Positions 11,322-23,054 of a DNA stretch of 64,000 bases are shown in pieces. Made by a program: the position numbers and the translations under genes. The notes beneath the pieces are model-generated. The model was not told the origin of the DNA. It worked only from the letters and a program-made list of their open reading frames with translations, and did no database searches. The DNA comes from Xanthoparmelia taractica (taxonomy: Eukaryota; Ascomycota; Lecanoromycetes; Lecanorales; Parmeliaceae), in assembly GCA_033085395.1 (NCBI GenBank), contig JANQBS010000042.1, positions 1 through 64,000 on the forward strand, given 5' to 3'. Numbering within the stretch: position 1 is the first letter of the stretch; the number at the start of each line of letters is the position of its first letter.

Positions 11322-12268
11322 TCACGCCCAAGCATCAAAAACCCACCATCCCACAACCGCCGCCCCGCTCGCTATCACGCCCCGCAAATCGAATCCCGCA
11401 CCGGCACCAGACGTCGCGCTCCCTCCTCGGCCGTTGCCGTTGCTCGTCTGACTCGTCGTCGTAGTAGCCGCCGCGACAGCAGAGCGCGACGACGAGGACG
11501 CTTCAGATTGCGATGGTTGTGAACTGGTAGTTACGGGCGAGGGCGATGGCGTGGTGTTGGTGTTTGTTGGAGGAGAGGAGGGAGTACTACTACTCCCCCC
11601 GTTTGCGGCGGTGGCGCTGACGCTCAGGCTCACGCCTACGCTACCGCAGAGCTGTTGCGCGAAGGCTATGACTTCTGCGGAAAGAAAAGATTATACTGGT
11701 TAGTTAATCGGTTTTATTTCTGGGGAGTTGAGATGCTAGGTTTCTTTCGGGGGGGAGGGGGCCGATAGTGGCGCTTATACGGTTTTCTTTTTTTGGGGGG
11801 GGGGGGGGGGTTTATTTGGACCGTGGAGATGGGGGGCGGAGAAGAAAGGGTACAAGAAAGGGGAGCGGGGAAAGCGGGTGAAATACACACTTTGCAAATC
11901 AGCCTGCGGACACTGTTTCTCTGCTCCGGCCAGGGCTGCGTTGATGAAGGAATTGTCTTTGCAGAGGCATTTGAAGTCGCTGGCTTGGCAGCCCGTCGAG
12001 CCGATGGCGGAGAGGGCTGGACTTTGCTGGGGGGGAAACGGCATTAGCTTTGGTTTTCTTTCTTGAAAGGATTGCTTGGCGATAATGGTGAAGCGGAGAT
12101 AGTGGGAGAGCTAGGGGAAGGGCAAGGGAGAGGGTGGGAATGCTGAGTTGGATTGAGCGCTGAGTGACGTACTGCGCAGGAGGGGAGATCAGACAGATTT
12201 TGGGCATGTGACCTGGAGGATAGAAGAAGAAGGACGAGGGAGGCTAGGTATGGGAGTTTGGAGTACAT
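11322..12268 (-). CDS. CFEM-domain GPI-anchored surface protein
   Basis: Three exons (12268-12173, 12026-11891, 11674-11322) give 194 residues. A signal peptide (hydrophobic Leu-Val-Leu-Leu-Leu-Leu, cleavage after Ser-His-Ala) precedes Leu-Pro-Ser-Cys-Ala, Ser-Thr-Gly-Cys, Ser-Asp-Phe-Lys-Cys-Leu-Cys, Glu-Lys-Gln-Cys and Gln-Gln-Leu-Cys, the frame of a CFEM domain. A Ser/Thr/Pro stalk and a hydrophobic Gly/Ala/Val tail with small residues fit GPI attachment. CFEM proteins sit in the cell wall; several bind haem, with an Asp before the fourth Cys as iron ligand, and that Asp is present here. Only six of the canonical eight Cys are seen: the second and sixth are missing. The second intron (216 nt) is long and contains a 16-nt G run. 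Confidence 0.87.
11795..11810. repeat. G16 homopolymer inside a CFEM intron
   Basis: Sixteen consecutive G on the plus strand (C on the coding strand) follow a run of seven T. It lies within intron 2 of the CFEM gene. Long homopolymers are length-unstable, so the exact count may be a sequencing artefact or vary between strains. Confidence 0.95.
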
Positions 12269-12929
12269 AGTGATCTCGAAGACGGGTTGATAGTCGTGCG
12301 GAGGCTACGTTTGCCTTGTTAAATTTCTTCTCGAAGTGGAAAAATACTATACAGAATTCCCCTTCTTTGAGCGTCTAGGTAGAAAGCGTAGAGTAGAGTA
12401 GAGAGACTGATGGTATCCTTTAAAGAAAGAATGAAGTGAATAGTCTAGACCAGTAGAATTTATAAGTAAATAAGGCAACCTCGATATACCCCTGAGCCCG
12501 CGCATCATCGCGAACCGCCTCCATGCAGAGGTGGAGCGAAGCAGCCGAGGAAAGAAAGAGCGTCGGAGCTGAGTAAGATCAGACGTATGCAGGGAGACGA
12601 TCATCTACCTTACCTTTCAGCCGCTGCGGCGGGTTGGAAACATCTGGCCAATGAAATCGTGGTGAGATGGTACATCCAGATCTTGTATCTCTGGAGCAAT
12701 GACTCTCTGTGGTTGTTTTAGCAGTACTTCGTATGTGGTTACGGCCACTGTTCCACCCTCCTGCATATATGCGTAATGTTTTTCTGGGCATGGATTCAGC
12801 CTCGGCTGTCAGATTATTTTCACATCATGTGTCTATAATTAGTTGATGCCCACAACGTGCGAGGCAAATCCTTCAGCCGGAAGTCTTTCCAGCCAATACC
12901 CCTTCTTTCACGAATTACAGGTTGCTATT
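12269..12929. other. Intergenic region between divergently placed 5' and 3' ends
   Basis: About 660 bp upstream of the CFEM gene and downstream of the rhodopsin-domain gene stop. Short minus-strand frames at 12347-12791 have no motifs. Probably CFEM promoter sequence; nothing specific is recognised. Confidence 0.5.
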
Positions 12930-14179
12930 CTAATCAGATTCCCCTTGCCGGTTGATGAAAGTCCGCATGCCAGTCATGGTGGCCCGTTGTTCGATCCATG
13001 GCAATTCCATTCGTCCGTCACTCCCACTGGACTCTTCGCCAATTTTCAGTGCGCCACTTTTCCCTCGCCATGACCACAGCCCCAGCACCCGTTTCGTAAA
13101 GGACCGCCAACTCTTACTCAGCCAAGACTTATGGGATTCCTGTCTCTGCGCTGGTCGGTCTTGATGTCGTGAGATGAAGAACGCTCGGAAGGCTGTAGCC
13201 GCTGTCATGGTCAACGCGATGTTGGCGGTGATGTACTGCCAATATGTCTGCCACACGGTGTCCAAAGAGGAATTGCTGGAGCTCGTGCGGACACCGGCGA
13301 CACGAGTTATCGTGCACATGATGGTTAGGACGGTGAAGCAGAGGGTCGACGCCAAGACGAGCTTTTGTGATAATCGGACTTTGATCCTGTAGATTAGGTG
13401 GAAGGGAATGACTAGTACTGCGGGTGGAGAGATCAGTCATGAAAATTTCAAACCATGTGGGACTTACTCATGAGATCTCCGACGATGTCGAGAATCATCT
13501 GGCTCATTGCGAAAGCGAATGATCTGTCTAGACCGCCTCCTTGCAAGCACCCCACTGAACCCAAACCCATCAGTTGGTGATCCCAAATCATAGGGACGGG
13601 TCAAAGTAAGAATTCTAGAAGTACCTGAGATAGTGGTACAATACCACGGGCGTATACCGGCATAGATGATAATTCCATATATCGAGATCAATGCATTAAA
13701 GACCACAGCAACCCACCAGTAAAGGACCATCGGACGAATTCGATCGATAAGTTTTCTGAATAAGAACAGATAGCTGAACTTCACAGAAATGATAGCACAC
13801 CATGTCAATACCAGAGCACCGACGACCAATTTTTCGAATTGGGAGACACGCTGAAGGAAGTCTACCGGCAAGTTGGCCGGGATCGTGTCTCCTGCCAGTG
13901 CCTCGACGAGGAACAAATCATCGACGAAGATGAACAGTAAGGCCATGGACGAAATCAAGCATAAGATCCCGAATAATAGAATCCCATCGTCGATTGACAA
14001 CTGTTTCTGTATGAAATAGCGGACGTAGTATCGGACGCCAACGCTCGCTAGACAAACGCCAAAGAGGACGGAGTTGGATATCTAGTTTGTTTCAGTCAAG
14101 CCATACATATAATTGAGGAAGCCTCACAGACCAGCAAAGGCCGCTTGTGTATTCTGCCCGTGTCGTCGAAAGGCGACAT
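12930..14179 (-). CDS. Rhodopsin-domain (SAT5/PTH11-like) seven-helix membrane protein
   Basis: Four exons (14179-14132, 14081-13625, 13554-13468, 13417-12930) join in phase to 359 residues. Hydrophobic helices run through the first ~270 residues. Family landmarks of the fungal rhodopsin/integral membrane domain are visible: an Ile-Asp-Asp-Gly loop after helix 2, Ala-Ile-Ile-Ser-Val-Lys-Phe-Ser-Tyr-Leu-Phe-Leu-Phe-Arg in helix 4, a Trp-Tyr-Cys loop, and Asp-Ile-Val-Gly-Asp-Leu before helix 6. The tail is basic and cytoplasmic. This family is expanded in plant-associated and saprotrophic ascomycetes, where PTH11-like members act as presumed surface receptors; the ligand is unknown. A second member lies at 40.9-42.2 kb. 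The short first exon was chosen because it opens with ATG, has a good donor and keeps phase. Confidence 0.85.
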
Positions 14180-16096
14180 GATGTGATTTAAAAGGTGCCA
14201 GAGCAGCGAATGTTCGTGCAAATTCAATGATCAAGGAAGGAGTTGAGAAGGTTTAGCACGTCGGTGAGAATGATGGCGCTACTCTATCGATGGACGGACA
14301 GACTTTCTGCACGTGAGAAGAACACGATTGCGTTGATCCATCGATCATCAATGCATGTCAGCAAGGGCTGAAGGCTTGGAGCCCCACCCCGATGCAAGCC
14401 AAGGAAAGGGTATGCAATCAGCATCTTGAAACTTTACCTCCCGCCCTTGTACCTACCCTTGACCACTGACCTCACTCGACGTTCTTCCAGCCCGCCACTC
14501 ATGCAGACTCTGCCCCAATCTTGCAGCCTCAGCCTCAGCGTCCCACGCATTCTTCCACCCATGCTGTCCAGTACCGTCTTGTACATGAAATCTCAGCACA
14601 GCCTGCTCACACAGAAGTCTGAACAAGTCAGAGTCCCACCCAAGCAATTCGACCCGAATTGTACACCATGCCTTTGTGCCATGCCTTTTAATTCGATTTT
14701 CGGAGACCCTCCCACCCTCAATATCTGATCTTCGAAAAAAGAAATCCCATCTGGCATCACTCGCCCCGAATGGGAGTGCATCGTCTCTTCTACACTTGTC
14801 CCAAGAGGTCTCTAGCCTGTCATGAAGCGTCGATGAGGCTGGCGCGCCTTTTGGTCATCAGCCTATGTTGTGGTGCCGCATGAATGATGTCACGCCTGTT
14901 CGTATCTCGGTTTTGGAGGGAATTAGGTCCGGCACAGTCATCTGTGACCCCGAGCGCCACGGAGTCATGTGAGAAGTAATGACAACGAGAAATACTTTTT
15001 TTTATATCAGCTTCGCCTTCGCAAAAGAAGGGTTATTAGTTAGGGTTAGGGCTAGGGTTTGCAAAACTCCTATAGCTCATTAGCTTTTAGCCCTAAATCC
15101 AACCTAATAAGAATTATCAGCGCTAGCAATCTCTACTTGCGATAAATAGACACGAGTACATCATTCTACGTGACGAAGTTATAAGCGCAGCAAATTCCAG
15201 GACCCAACTCTTTTTCGAAATTTCTTTACTGTGTTTAGAAAGAGTACCATTCCCGATTGCGAGTGGTGCGCTTCGAGATTTCCGGAGCAGAGCTTTCTAA
15301 TACCAGCATCACAGTTTTGAACAGTCACGCGGGGGCCAGAAATATCCGCACTGTAAATCCTTTACGGAAAGCTCTAGTATTAAAGACTTGCGGAGAAAGT
15401 TCTTTCTCTATTGAGATGTTTTGGATATTTTCTGTATACGAAGGTTTCTTCTATCTACATGTATTGAGAGGTTACGGTAGTGCGAAAGTCGTGCCAGTTT
15501 CAAAAGGGTGCGGGTATTTCTGTCCCCCGCGTGAAAGTGTACGGAGTCATGTATCCTGGACGTTTCCGAGACGCCGTGAGGTGGATCATGGTTGCATGGC
15601 TGCATCTGCATGCACTTCGCAGCCTCGGATGACTGCTTCTGTTTGATGAGGACCAAGCGTAGTACTCAGCCGCCATTACTTGAAAGCACAACAACAAATG
15701 AAACATTCAACGGAGGTATTAACAGATCCGTGAACATTGCAATGCTTTCATTTGTCGTTGTTGTTGTCATACTCCTTTTTGCCCCCCCAAGATTCGGACG
15801 GGTGGGACGGACGGTCCGGGACAGTCTCCTAATCCTGCACAGTCCGAGTCTTCTACAGACGGACTACATTCACTCGGAAAGCTGGCCTTCAAGGGTGTCT
15901 GATCGGAGGAAAGACTGGACGCGCATCGCTTGAGTCTATGCCAAGTCTATGATTGTAGCGGGCCAAAGCTGTTGATGAAAAGGATAAATGTAGAGTTGCA
16001 TTCGATAGATACATCAGTTGAGAAGTCTGACAAAAGAGACTGTTAGAATTTTCATCAATTATTTATTTTAGGCTTCGTTCTAGCTCCCAGCCTACT
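14180..16096. other. Intergenic region with degenerate AT-rich core
   Basis: About 1.9 kb. The first part is the promoter side of the rhodopsin-domain gene. The 15.0-15.5 kb part is AT-rich and includes a short telomere-like repeat. The plus-strand frames at 15257-15646 and 15592-15933 overlap unrelated minus-strand frames and have no recognisable domain. I see no supported gene. Confidence 0.45.
15040..15060 (+). repeat. Interstitial telomere-like TTAGGG repeats
   Basis: Two TTAGGG units followed by CTAGGG and TTT, in an AT-rich gene-free setting. Fungal telomeres are (TTAGGG)n, so this may be a short interstitial telomeric sequence left by break repair. Three units could also arise by chance in 64 kb of low-complexity DNA. 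Confidence 0.7.
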
Positions 16097-17245
16097 TTAC
16101 TCCACCACAATAACCACCTTCCCCACCCCGCCATTCCCCTCCATAAACTCATGTGCCTCGCCCACTTCCTCCAATCCATCAAACACCCGACTAACAAACA
16201 CCTCCTCCCTCCACACCCCTTCTTCCACCTTCTTGACCACACTCTCCATAACACCGGGCACTTTATCCAATCCCTCATCCGTCTCCCCCATGGAATAAAA
16301 CGTTAATTTCCGCGTTGCGGGGATCTGAGAGGGAGTGAAATCAGGTATCGTCCAGGTTTTGGATAATACGCCTGTTATGACGGCGGTGCCGTGGCGGGCT
16401 AAGCTGGGTAGGTCAAGCGCGAGGACGTTTTCGGGGCCGACGAGTTCGAGGATGCAGTCCACGCCGTTGGGATACAGGGTTTTCAGTTCGGTCGCTAGAT
16501 CGGCTTCGAGGAGGACGTGGTCTGCGCCTGCTTGTTTCAATTTGGCGGTTTTCGAGGCTTGGCGCGTTGTGGCGAGGACGGTGCAGCTGTGGGATTTGGC
16601 GAGAAGGATGGCCCAGAGGCCGACGCTGCTGGTGGCGCCGTGGATGAGGAGCGTGGAGCCGAGGGTGAGTTGTGCGGCTTCGAAGAGGGAGCCCCAGGCT
16701 GTCCACATGCTCATGAAGATGGAGCCGAGGGTGGGCCAGGGGAGGGTGGTACGAGGGAGGGGGAAGCAGCGCCGTGAGTGACATATTGTGTATTGGGCGT
16801 AGGCGCCGTCATGGGCTTTGCCGCCGCCGTAGATCCAGCCGGCAACATGGTCGCCTGGTTTGAAGGAGGTGGAGGCGCCGGCTGTTTCGATTATGCCGAC
16901 GAATTCTTCGCCTAGGATCTAAGTGGGTAGGTTAGTCGACTGCATCGATAGTGGGTGGAGAGTACGGGGGACGCTGTCCTACCTTACCTTCGGCGGATCC
17001 TCGTGGTATTGGGATCTGAATATACCGAATTCTCCCGGCCCGGGCACGTCCTTATTACGTCCGCGTAGCTCGGCTCTGTTGAGGCCGACGGCTTTTACGC
17101 GGACGAGGACCCAGTCTTCGGATGGGAGGGTAGGTTTAGGATAGGCGTGGTCAATGGTGAAGCATGAGGAGGGAGGGTGAGCACCAGGGGATGTGAGGAC
17201 CGCGGCGGTCATGGTGCCGGAGGGTTGGTTGGACCAGGATGGCAT
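16097..17245 (-). CDS. Quinone oxidoreductase-like medium-chain reductase
   Basis: Two exons, 17245-16988 and 16918-16097, with a 69-nt intron (GTAAGG..CTTAG), give 359 residues. The N-terminal GroES-like half has Val-Lys-Ala-Val-Gly-Leu-Asn-Arg-Ala-Glu-Leu-Arg-Gly-Arg and Gly-Glu-Glu-Phe-Val-Gly; the Rossmann half has Leu-Leu-Ile-His-Gly-Ala-Thr-Ser-Ser-Val-Gly, the NAD(P)-binding turn, followed by Ala-Thr-Thr-Arg and Asp-His-Val-Leu-Leu. The Asn-Arg-Ala-Glu motif and the missing zinc ligands place it in the zeta-crystallin/quinone oxidoreductase branch of the MDR superfamily, which reduces quinones or enones with NADPH in the cytosol. The substrate is not predictable. No pathway genes lie next to it, so a free-standing detoxification role is most likely (inference). 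A second in-frame ATG 11 codons downstream could be the true start. Confidence 0.88.
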
Positions 17246-18010
17246 TGTTGGAGGGATGATGATTTAGATGGGGGTTGGAGGGATTGCTGATGAGATGGCG
17301 GCTGGAGGATGAGGCTTGAGCCTTGGTAAGGTCAACGTGAAGTGGTTGATTGCCCCTTATATTGTGGGCGCTGCGCTCTTTCATGCTGTATACTGTTGTA
17401 AAGTCGCACACATCTGTAAGTGATGATGAGGCAGGTGGGGAGTAACATTCAAAGCTTAGGGTTAGGGCGACTACATGCAGGCTTGTTCCATCTGGTGTGT
17501 TGGAAATAGTGGCAATCAGCCCTGTGCACGTGACTCCGCACTAGTGGCTTGGCAAGAACACTTGTCATATACTTCGCCTCCTGTATTCTACTTCTTCTTT
17601 ATAGCATCATCTAGACGGCCAAGTGGCTTGTTATTCAACATGGTGGACCCCAATATGACCTTGTAGCTTTGCGAGGACCACCACAGCAATAGCACAATGT
17701 CTTCACATGAATGCATTGGTTCATGAGAGCTTTGGCTGTTTCTACATCGTGCAAGTGGCCACACAGAGGGTCTTATTGTGCCGTCATCCCATAAAATCTT
17801 ATCTCTTCCCAGTCTCACAGGATTGCCGGGCCTAGATTGTTACTTGGGGGAAAGCTGGAGATGCGCCCTCGAGTAGCGAAAAGTCCGTATTCAATGCGCG
17901 AATGGACTCAGAGGTTAGGGATATGGAGTAAGAAGGAGAAGAAGCCCGCGGTTTATTGTTATGTCCGTGCTCTTTTATTACGTAGATCCTGCAGCACGAA
18001 GAATCTCTCC
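17246..18010. other. Intergenic region between reductase promoter and NLR-like pseudogene
   Basis: Promoter side of the quinone oxidoreductase gene plus ~500 bp of unassigned sequence. Contains two TTAGGG units at 17456-17467. Short frames on both strands at 17475-18014 show no motif. Confidence 0.45.
17456..17467 (+). repeat. Two-unit TTAGGG repeat
   Basis: Two tandem TTAGGG units, 2.4 kb from the similar site at 15040 and in the same orientation. On its own this is short enough to be chance. Confidence 0.6.
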
Positions 18011-21000
18011 TCATAAAGAAGGGTGGAAAGGACTTATGTGATGCCGGGATCCTTCGAGAACAGATTCATAGCGGTCTTCTGCCTCTGAGAGTCGCCCTTG
18101 CATATCATATATTGATGCCAGACCATCCATGGCTCGAAGGGCAGGTATACTCTGCAATGCTGCCCCTTTCAGTATGTCCAAGACAAAAAGGTAGTTTGCT
18201 TCTGCCTCTGACAAGCGTCCTAGACTTCTTTGGAACAACGCCAGATTAGAGAGCACGTTCATCTCGACTTTCTGTCTTCCAATAGGCGGCGCTTGATGTA
18301 TGGTATCCTAAGAACAACCTTGGCCTTGGTCTACTTTGGGCTGAGGCGCTCGAGTATTGCCGTTGCTCACTATCGTTAACCGAGGAAATGAAGTCAAGGA
18401 CGGACTTGCACTCCTCGTACAGCCGTATTGGAACCTCGTGATCCCCCATCGCTTTGTGATTATATGCGAGGCGCTGGGTGGCATCGACATAATCAAGGCT
18501 CCTTTCTCCCTTGCTCGTCCTGGCTGTGTCCCTGGCTCGTTCAAGTAATCTTATCAGAAAACCTTTGAGCCAGCCTGATTCTTCCTGGCCCTGCGATCGT
18601 ATCCATCCAGTGACTTTTGACTGGAGAGCAAGCAGATTTCCTCTAGCGGCTTCGATTGCATGTTGAGTTTGATATGGCCAGTTCAGCGCTTGAGGGCTCT
18701 CAAAGAATCTTTCGATCATATTGATGTTGGATAAACCCTACCTCCCTGATGTAGCGAGATGTGAGTACTAGAATGTTGTTTCGTACCATAGAAGCTCATG
18801 TCCTTTATGAGAGGTGTGCGGGTATAATATAGCTTTGTACCTTTCAAAGGACAAGTAGGTCAGTAGTAAGCGCGTAAGATCGGAATGGCTCTGGGAAGGA
18901 TGGACAAGGAATTCGGAAATCTGATCATTCGTGAGACTTTGACAAATCTGCTCTTCATGCGGAGATAGGAAAAATTCCTTGACACTGAGGTGAACGAATT
19001 GAACGATGATCTTGGGCTTCGTATCAACCATGTCGCTCTCCTGTAGGGAGAGTACCTCAACGAAAGGTCCATAAAGCTCTTTCACTAAAGTCTCCATCCA
19101 TCCTGGAAGGAACCTTGTCTGGCTGGAAATCGGAATCACCGGTCTCGAGAGACAAGGCTTCCCCAAGAGCACCCAAAGAAAGTGGACATAGCCCACAGGA
19201 GAGCCATTGGATTACACTGATAGCCATCTGCTTTCGCCGTGGCTGCTTCCAAGGGTTCCTTGCTATTCTCTTAAGGATTTTGACGTAGAGTCGCTCTAAA
19301 TCGTCCGGAATGTGCACGAGCGCTTCCATCACGGACGCTACGCTTGGCATTTGAGCAAGATAGTCCGTCATCATCCGAATCTAAATAAATAGACTATTCC
19401 GGCCCTGGAGCAAAGCGTCTTCTATTGCCTTCAATCTAACGGGACCGGCAATGTCATGCTGCTAAACTACGATAGAGACACATCGTGGAATACAGAGAGC
19501 AATATCGTGATCAATCTTGCTAGGAGACATCTGTATGCTAACGAAATCTTGCAAAGCATGTCTATGTCAACTTCTGACCGACTCGTCACGAATACCTTCA
19601 GCCTTCTGGGTCTGTCTGGGTTGTGGAACGATAAGTCTCGGAGCTGTTGAAGTATTCTCGAACGGTCTCCCGATTCATCCAGAGCATCCAGTACTACGAA
19701 AGTTGTCTTGTCGCGCACTGCATCCCGAGAGAAGAGATTCCCGAGTACATTCTGGAGCTCTTGTAATGCTGCAAATTGCTCAAGCCGTTTCTTATACGCA
19801 TTCTTCAGTAAGAGCAGCACTTCCTCCGATCCTCTTCCTAATTGGCACAACTGTTGGACAAGACCCCGATTGATGGCTATAGCAGTGGTCCTTGGCTTGT
19901 CGCTTTCTTTATCGTCGCAGAAAATAGTAGACACTTTCGTTCTCTTTTGCCCCTGGCCCCGGTCGAATCGAGTTTGTTATTGTGGCGTCGATAAGTGATT
20001 GAATAATATGTGCAGCCATGACAGTCTTCTATAATGCATATTATTTGACACCCTTGGTATAACGTACTAATTTGTGGCAAACAAACATACCCCATATCCA
20101 GGTTTACCATAGATCCAGAGGAGAGAAGTTAGCTCATCAGAGAAGAAGTGCTGGAATCCATCTTCCATCCACGTGTACCTGCGTATTTCAAGTTCCTTGC
20201 CTTAATGTAGTCTTCTCTGTAGCTCAGTCCCTCGGCATGAATCCAGAGTATGATCTCCTGCCAGGATCTTTCCTTGCTCTTGCTCATGGATTCTGAAATT
20301 TGTCAAGGCATGTCTCACCCGGCATTGATGGAGTAAAATTATCGAGAATCAACATCTTCGCTCTAGCTCTGAATGGCGTTCCGTACTGGACTCGACATTC
20401 GCGAGCCTTGCTTGAGTTTGTAACCTTGACATCAGTCTCAAACGGCTTTTAATTATGGTTTTACTTCTACTGACCGTCCGTAACAACAGAGTCTGACACG
20501 AACCTCGTGGCGCCGTCAACGAGTCCGGCAAGGTTTTCAATAACTTGCTGATAACCATCATCATTGATATTTTCAAATCTACAGATCCGTGAATGGTTTG
20601 CATTCATGGTAATCCGTGTCTCACGGGTTCCGGAGAGGCCAAGTGTGGCAGAGCTTCGGTCAACGATCTGCAAACCCTCTGAACCTACAGTCAACGATGA
20701 GATCTCTTTACTTACAAGCCCCAACTTTTTAAAAGGCAAAGTCGCATAAACGTTAGTGATACGATAATCCTCCAACTAGTGCCGGAAATCGTTAGCAGGG
20801 TTATCAGCAAACACAGATTGCTTTTTCAGAGCTCCCATGAAGAGTTTCGCAATAAAGCTCTTGCTACACCGGCAGCGATGTCACCAAGTTTCGCACCACT
20901 GCCTCCCCAGTGAGGAGTACCGAAGAAAACAATTTCAGGGGTAGCGTTGCAAATGGTTCTGTATGTCTCGTCGAGCTTTGCGCTTACGAGAGCCTAAGAG

Positions 21001-21400
21001 CACAGTCGTCGATATGATTCTTCGAAAAGGAATGAAGCCACTAACACGTTTTACGATGATTCCGCCCAGACTGTGGGCAATGAATACTATTGGTCTGTCC
21101 GGCACATCCTGAAAAAAGAATCAGCCTTGATCCAGATACGTTAGTGGCAGAATGGATGGCCACACTCTACGCTTTAGCTTGAGTGTGTTGAGAAGTGTAT
21201 CAGCTCGCTCCACAACCCCAGCGGAAGAGGTCTCGAAAGCAACGTTAGTATTGTAGCCATACAAAAGTACCCTTGCCTGCGGTATTCAGCTCAGTAAGAG
21301 GTCTCTCAGCCACAGGCAACTACTGCAGTCCATGTCACTTCTGCATGGAGTGCTTTGTTGACCTGGTTAAGTCCATGGACTGCCACGATACTGAGAACAA
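18011..21400 (-). pseudogene. Decayed esterase-NACHT-TPR gene (fungal NLR-like)
   Basis: Read 5' to 3' on the minus strand: an alpha/beta-hydrolase (SesB/DUF676-like) domain at ~21390-20470 with Val-His-Gly-Leu, Tyr-Gly-Tyr-Asn-Thr-Asn, the nucleophile motif Ala-His-Ser-Leu-Gly-Gly (21061-21078) and Phe-Phe-Gly-Thr-Pro-His-Trp; then a NACHT NTPase with Leu-Leu-Trp-Ile-Tyr-Gly-Lys-Pro-Gly (near 20110), Val-Leu-Asp-Ala-Leu-Asp-Glu and Val-Thr-Ser-Arg; then a winged-helix part with Phe-Val-His-Leu-Ser-Val-Lys-Glu-Phe; then one or two TPR units at 18011-18262. Damage: a single-base shift in a T run near 19921-19925, another shift near 19540, in-frame TAGs at 19462-19464 and 19381-19383, and a shift near 19090. 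Such proteins act in fungal allorecognition and programmed cell death. The arrangement is clear; the individual exon joins are not. Confidence 0.8.
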
Positions 21401-21834
21401 ATCAATAATGGCGCATGCTCGGATACATCATTGACAAAATTACTCGATATTGGCATCCTTTCGTGCCACCAGTTATTTCAGAAAGGTTTTCGAATTATCA
21501 GGCCAGAGGATGCTTCAGTCAAGGCGGATTAGATTCACAAGTCTTGCCTACCATGAGGATTCGCAAGAAGGAAAGTGGTGAGGTTCAAGGGACAGGGCCT
21601 CACCCAAAGTTTGGGTGTGCAGAAGACGTGCTGATTGGGTCGACGATCCTGGAAAAAGCGTCAATATAGCATCTATATAGTCTGGGGTATTCCTACCGAG
21701 GAAATGCCCGCAAATCCTACTGCGATCATTAGTATAGCGCTAGCGGCTTTCTCCGGCCGAGGGGGGGCCTCGGCAGTAAACAAGCATCACGTCTCCCAAC
21801 TCGCGCCGAGTAGAATCTTCAAAGTACCAACAGC
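21401..21834. other. Shared upstream region
   Basis: This 430-bp segment lies between the 5' end of the NLR-like pseudogene and the start of the Mis12 gene, so it probably holds promoters for both directions. A G-rich hairpin (gccgagg..cctcggc) lies at ~21756-21774. The plus-strand frame at 21415-21669 has no domain. Confidence 0.45.
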
Positions 21835-22914
21835 ATGACAGACCCAAATAGACAAGCTGACGCGCTGCTCACAGAGCACTTTCAATACACACCTTTGGTG
21901 GATCTTCACTCCCTTCACTGCAAACTCAGCGCCACTAATCCTACCTACAGTCCCTGATCGACGACATAATCAACGCCGTAAACACAATCATCTACCAAGC
22001 CATTGAAGCCTTGGAGAACGGCCTTCTCTCAATACCCCCAAACCAATTGGGGTTTGCGCGCGACCGCAGCTCCAATACCAAATCCATATCCGACGCTGAT
22101 GGCGACGGTAACGTCGAGTACCTAGAAGCGACAACAGAGCTCGAGAACGGCGTGCATCAGCTTGAGACGCTGCTCGAATCGACGGTTGATAAGTCGTTTG
22201 ATAAATTCGAGATTTATACGTTGAGGAACATCTTGACTATTCCCGATGATCTGGCGCCCTGGATGCGGTTGGCGCATTATGAGGTAATGCCAGCTGCTCT
22301 TCGAGCACTGCTATATCAGATAGTGCCATTATCATCCAGCTAAATACGTTCAATAGGACATCCAGCTCCCACTCCCATCCTCCGCCCCAACACCCGAGTC
22401 CATTCTCTTACTCCGGCGCAAACTCCAAGAGACGCGCAAGCTGAACCTCGCGCTCCGTTCTGCACACACTCGCAATTCATCCCTCGTCAACCAGCTCAAC
22501 ACTTTGCTCTCTCCTCCCACGGCTGCGGATAGTCCCTCCCTCGCTTTCCTAACATCCCACATCAATTCCGCAGCTCAGTCTCTCAACCTTTCGTTCGCGC
22601 CCTCGGCTAAAGACGCTACGCCACTTACGACAAATGCGCAGTTCGCTACGTCTCAGTTGCCTGCGCTGAGGAAGCTAGCGGCTGAGTTGCGGCCGAAGAT
22701 GCGGGAACTCAAAGAGAGGCCGAGTGGCAAGTTTGATTTGGATGGGAAGAGGGAGGAGAGGAGGGCGTATATAGAAAATAGGGTCAGAAGGGTTGTTGGG
22801 AGTGGGAGAGAGGACGGGGAAGCTGTAGGGGGGGAATTGAGGACGAGGGACGAGATAGAGGGATTGGAGGATGTGGTGGGACGTCTGGGGCAAGGGTCGA
22901 GGATGGAAGAATAG
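21835..22914 (+). CDS. MTW1: Mis12/MTW1 kinetochore protein
   Basis: Three exons (21835-21897, 21951-22283, 22357-22914) with 53- and 73-nt introns join in phase to 317 residues. The N-terminal half matches Mis12: Leu-Thr-Glu-His-Phe-Gln-Tyr-Thr-Pro-Leu, then Leu-Ile-Asp-Asp-Ile-Ile-Asn-Ala-Val-Asn, Glu-Asn-Gly-Val-His-Gln-Leu-Glu-Thr-Leu-Leu-Glu-Ser, Phe-Asp-Lys-Phe-Glu-Ile-Tyr-Thr-Leu-Arg-Asn-Ile-Leu, and a Leu-Arg-Arg-Lys-Leu-Gln-Glu-Thr coiled-coil. MTW1 is a subunit of the MIND/Mis12 complex, which links the inner kinetochore to Ndc80 and is essential for chromosome segregation. The C-terminal ~100 residues are charged and variable. It converges with POA1 (142 bp between stops). The start ATG directly precedes the conserved N-terminus. 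Confidence 0.92.
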
Positions 22915-23054
22915 GACGACTTGTCGGCTCATGCTTGGTGGTTATGTAGATAGGGAGACATGGCTGAGAATACAGCACAAGATGAAATCTCGGCAACTGC
23001 ACTGGTGCTTTGATGGGTATCATGACAACAAGACTCAATCTTCAAGACCGACAG

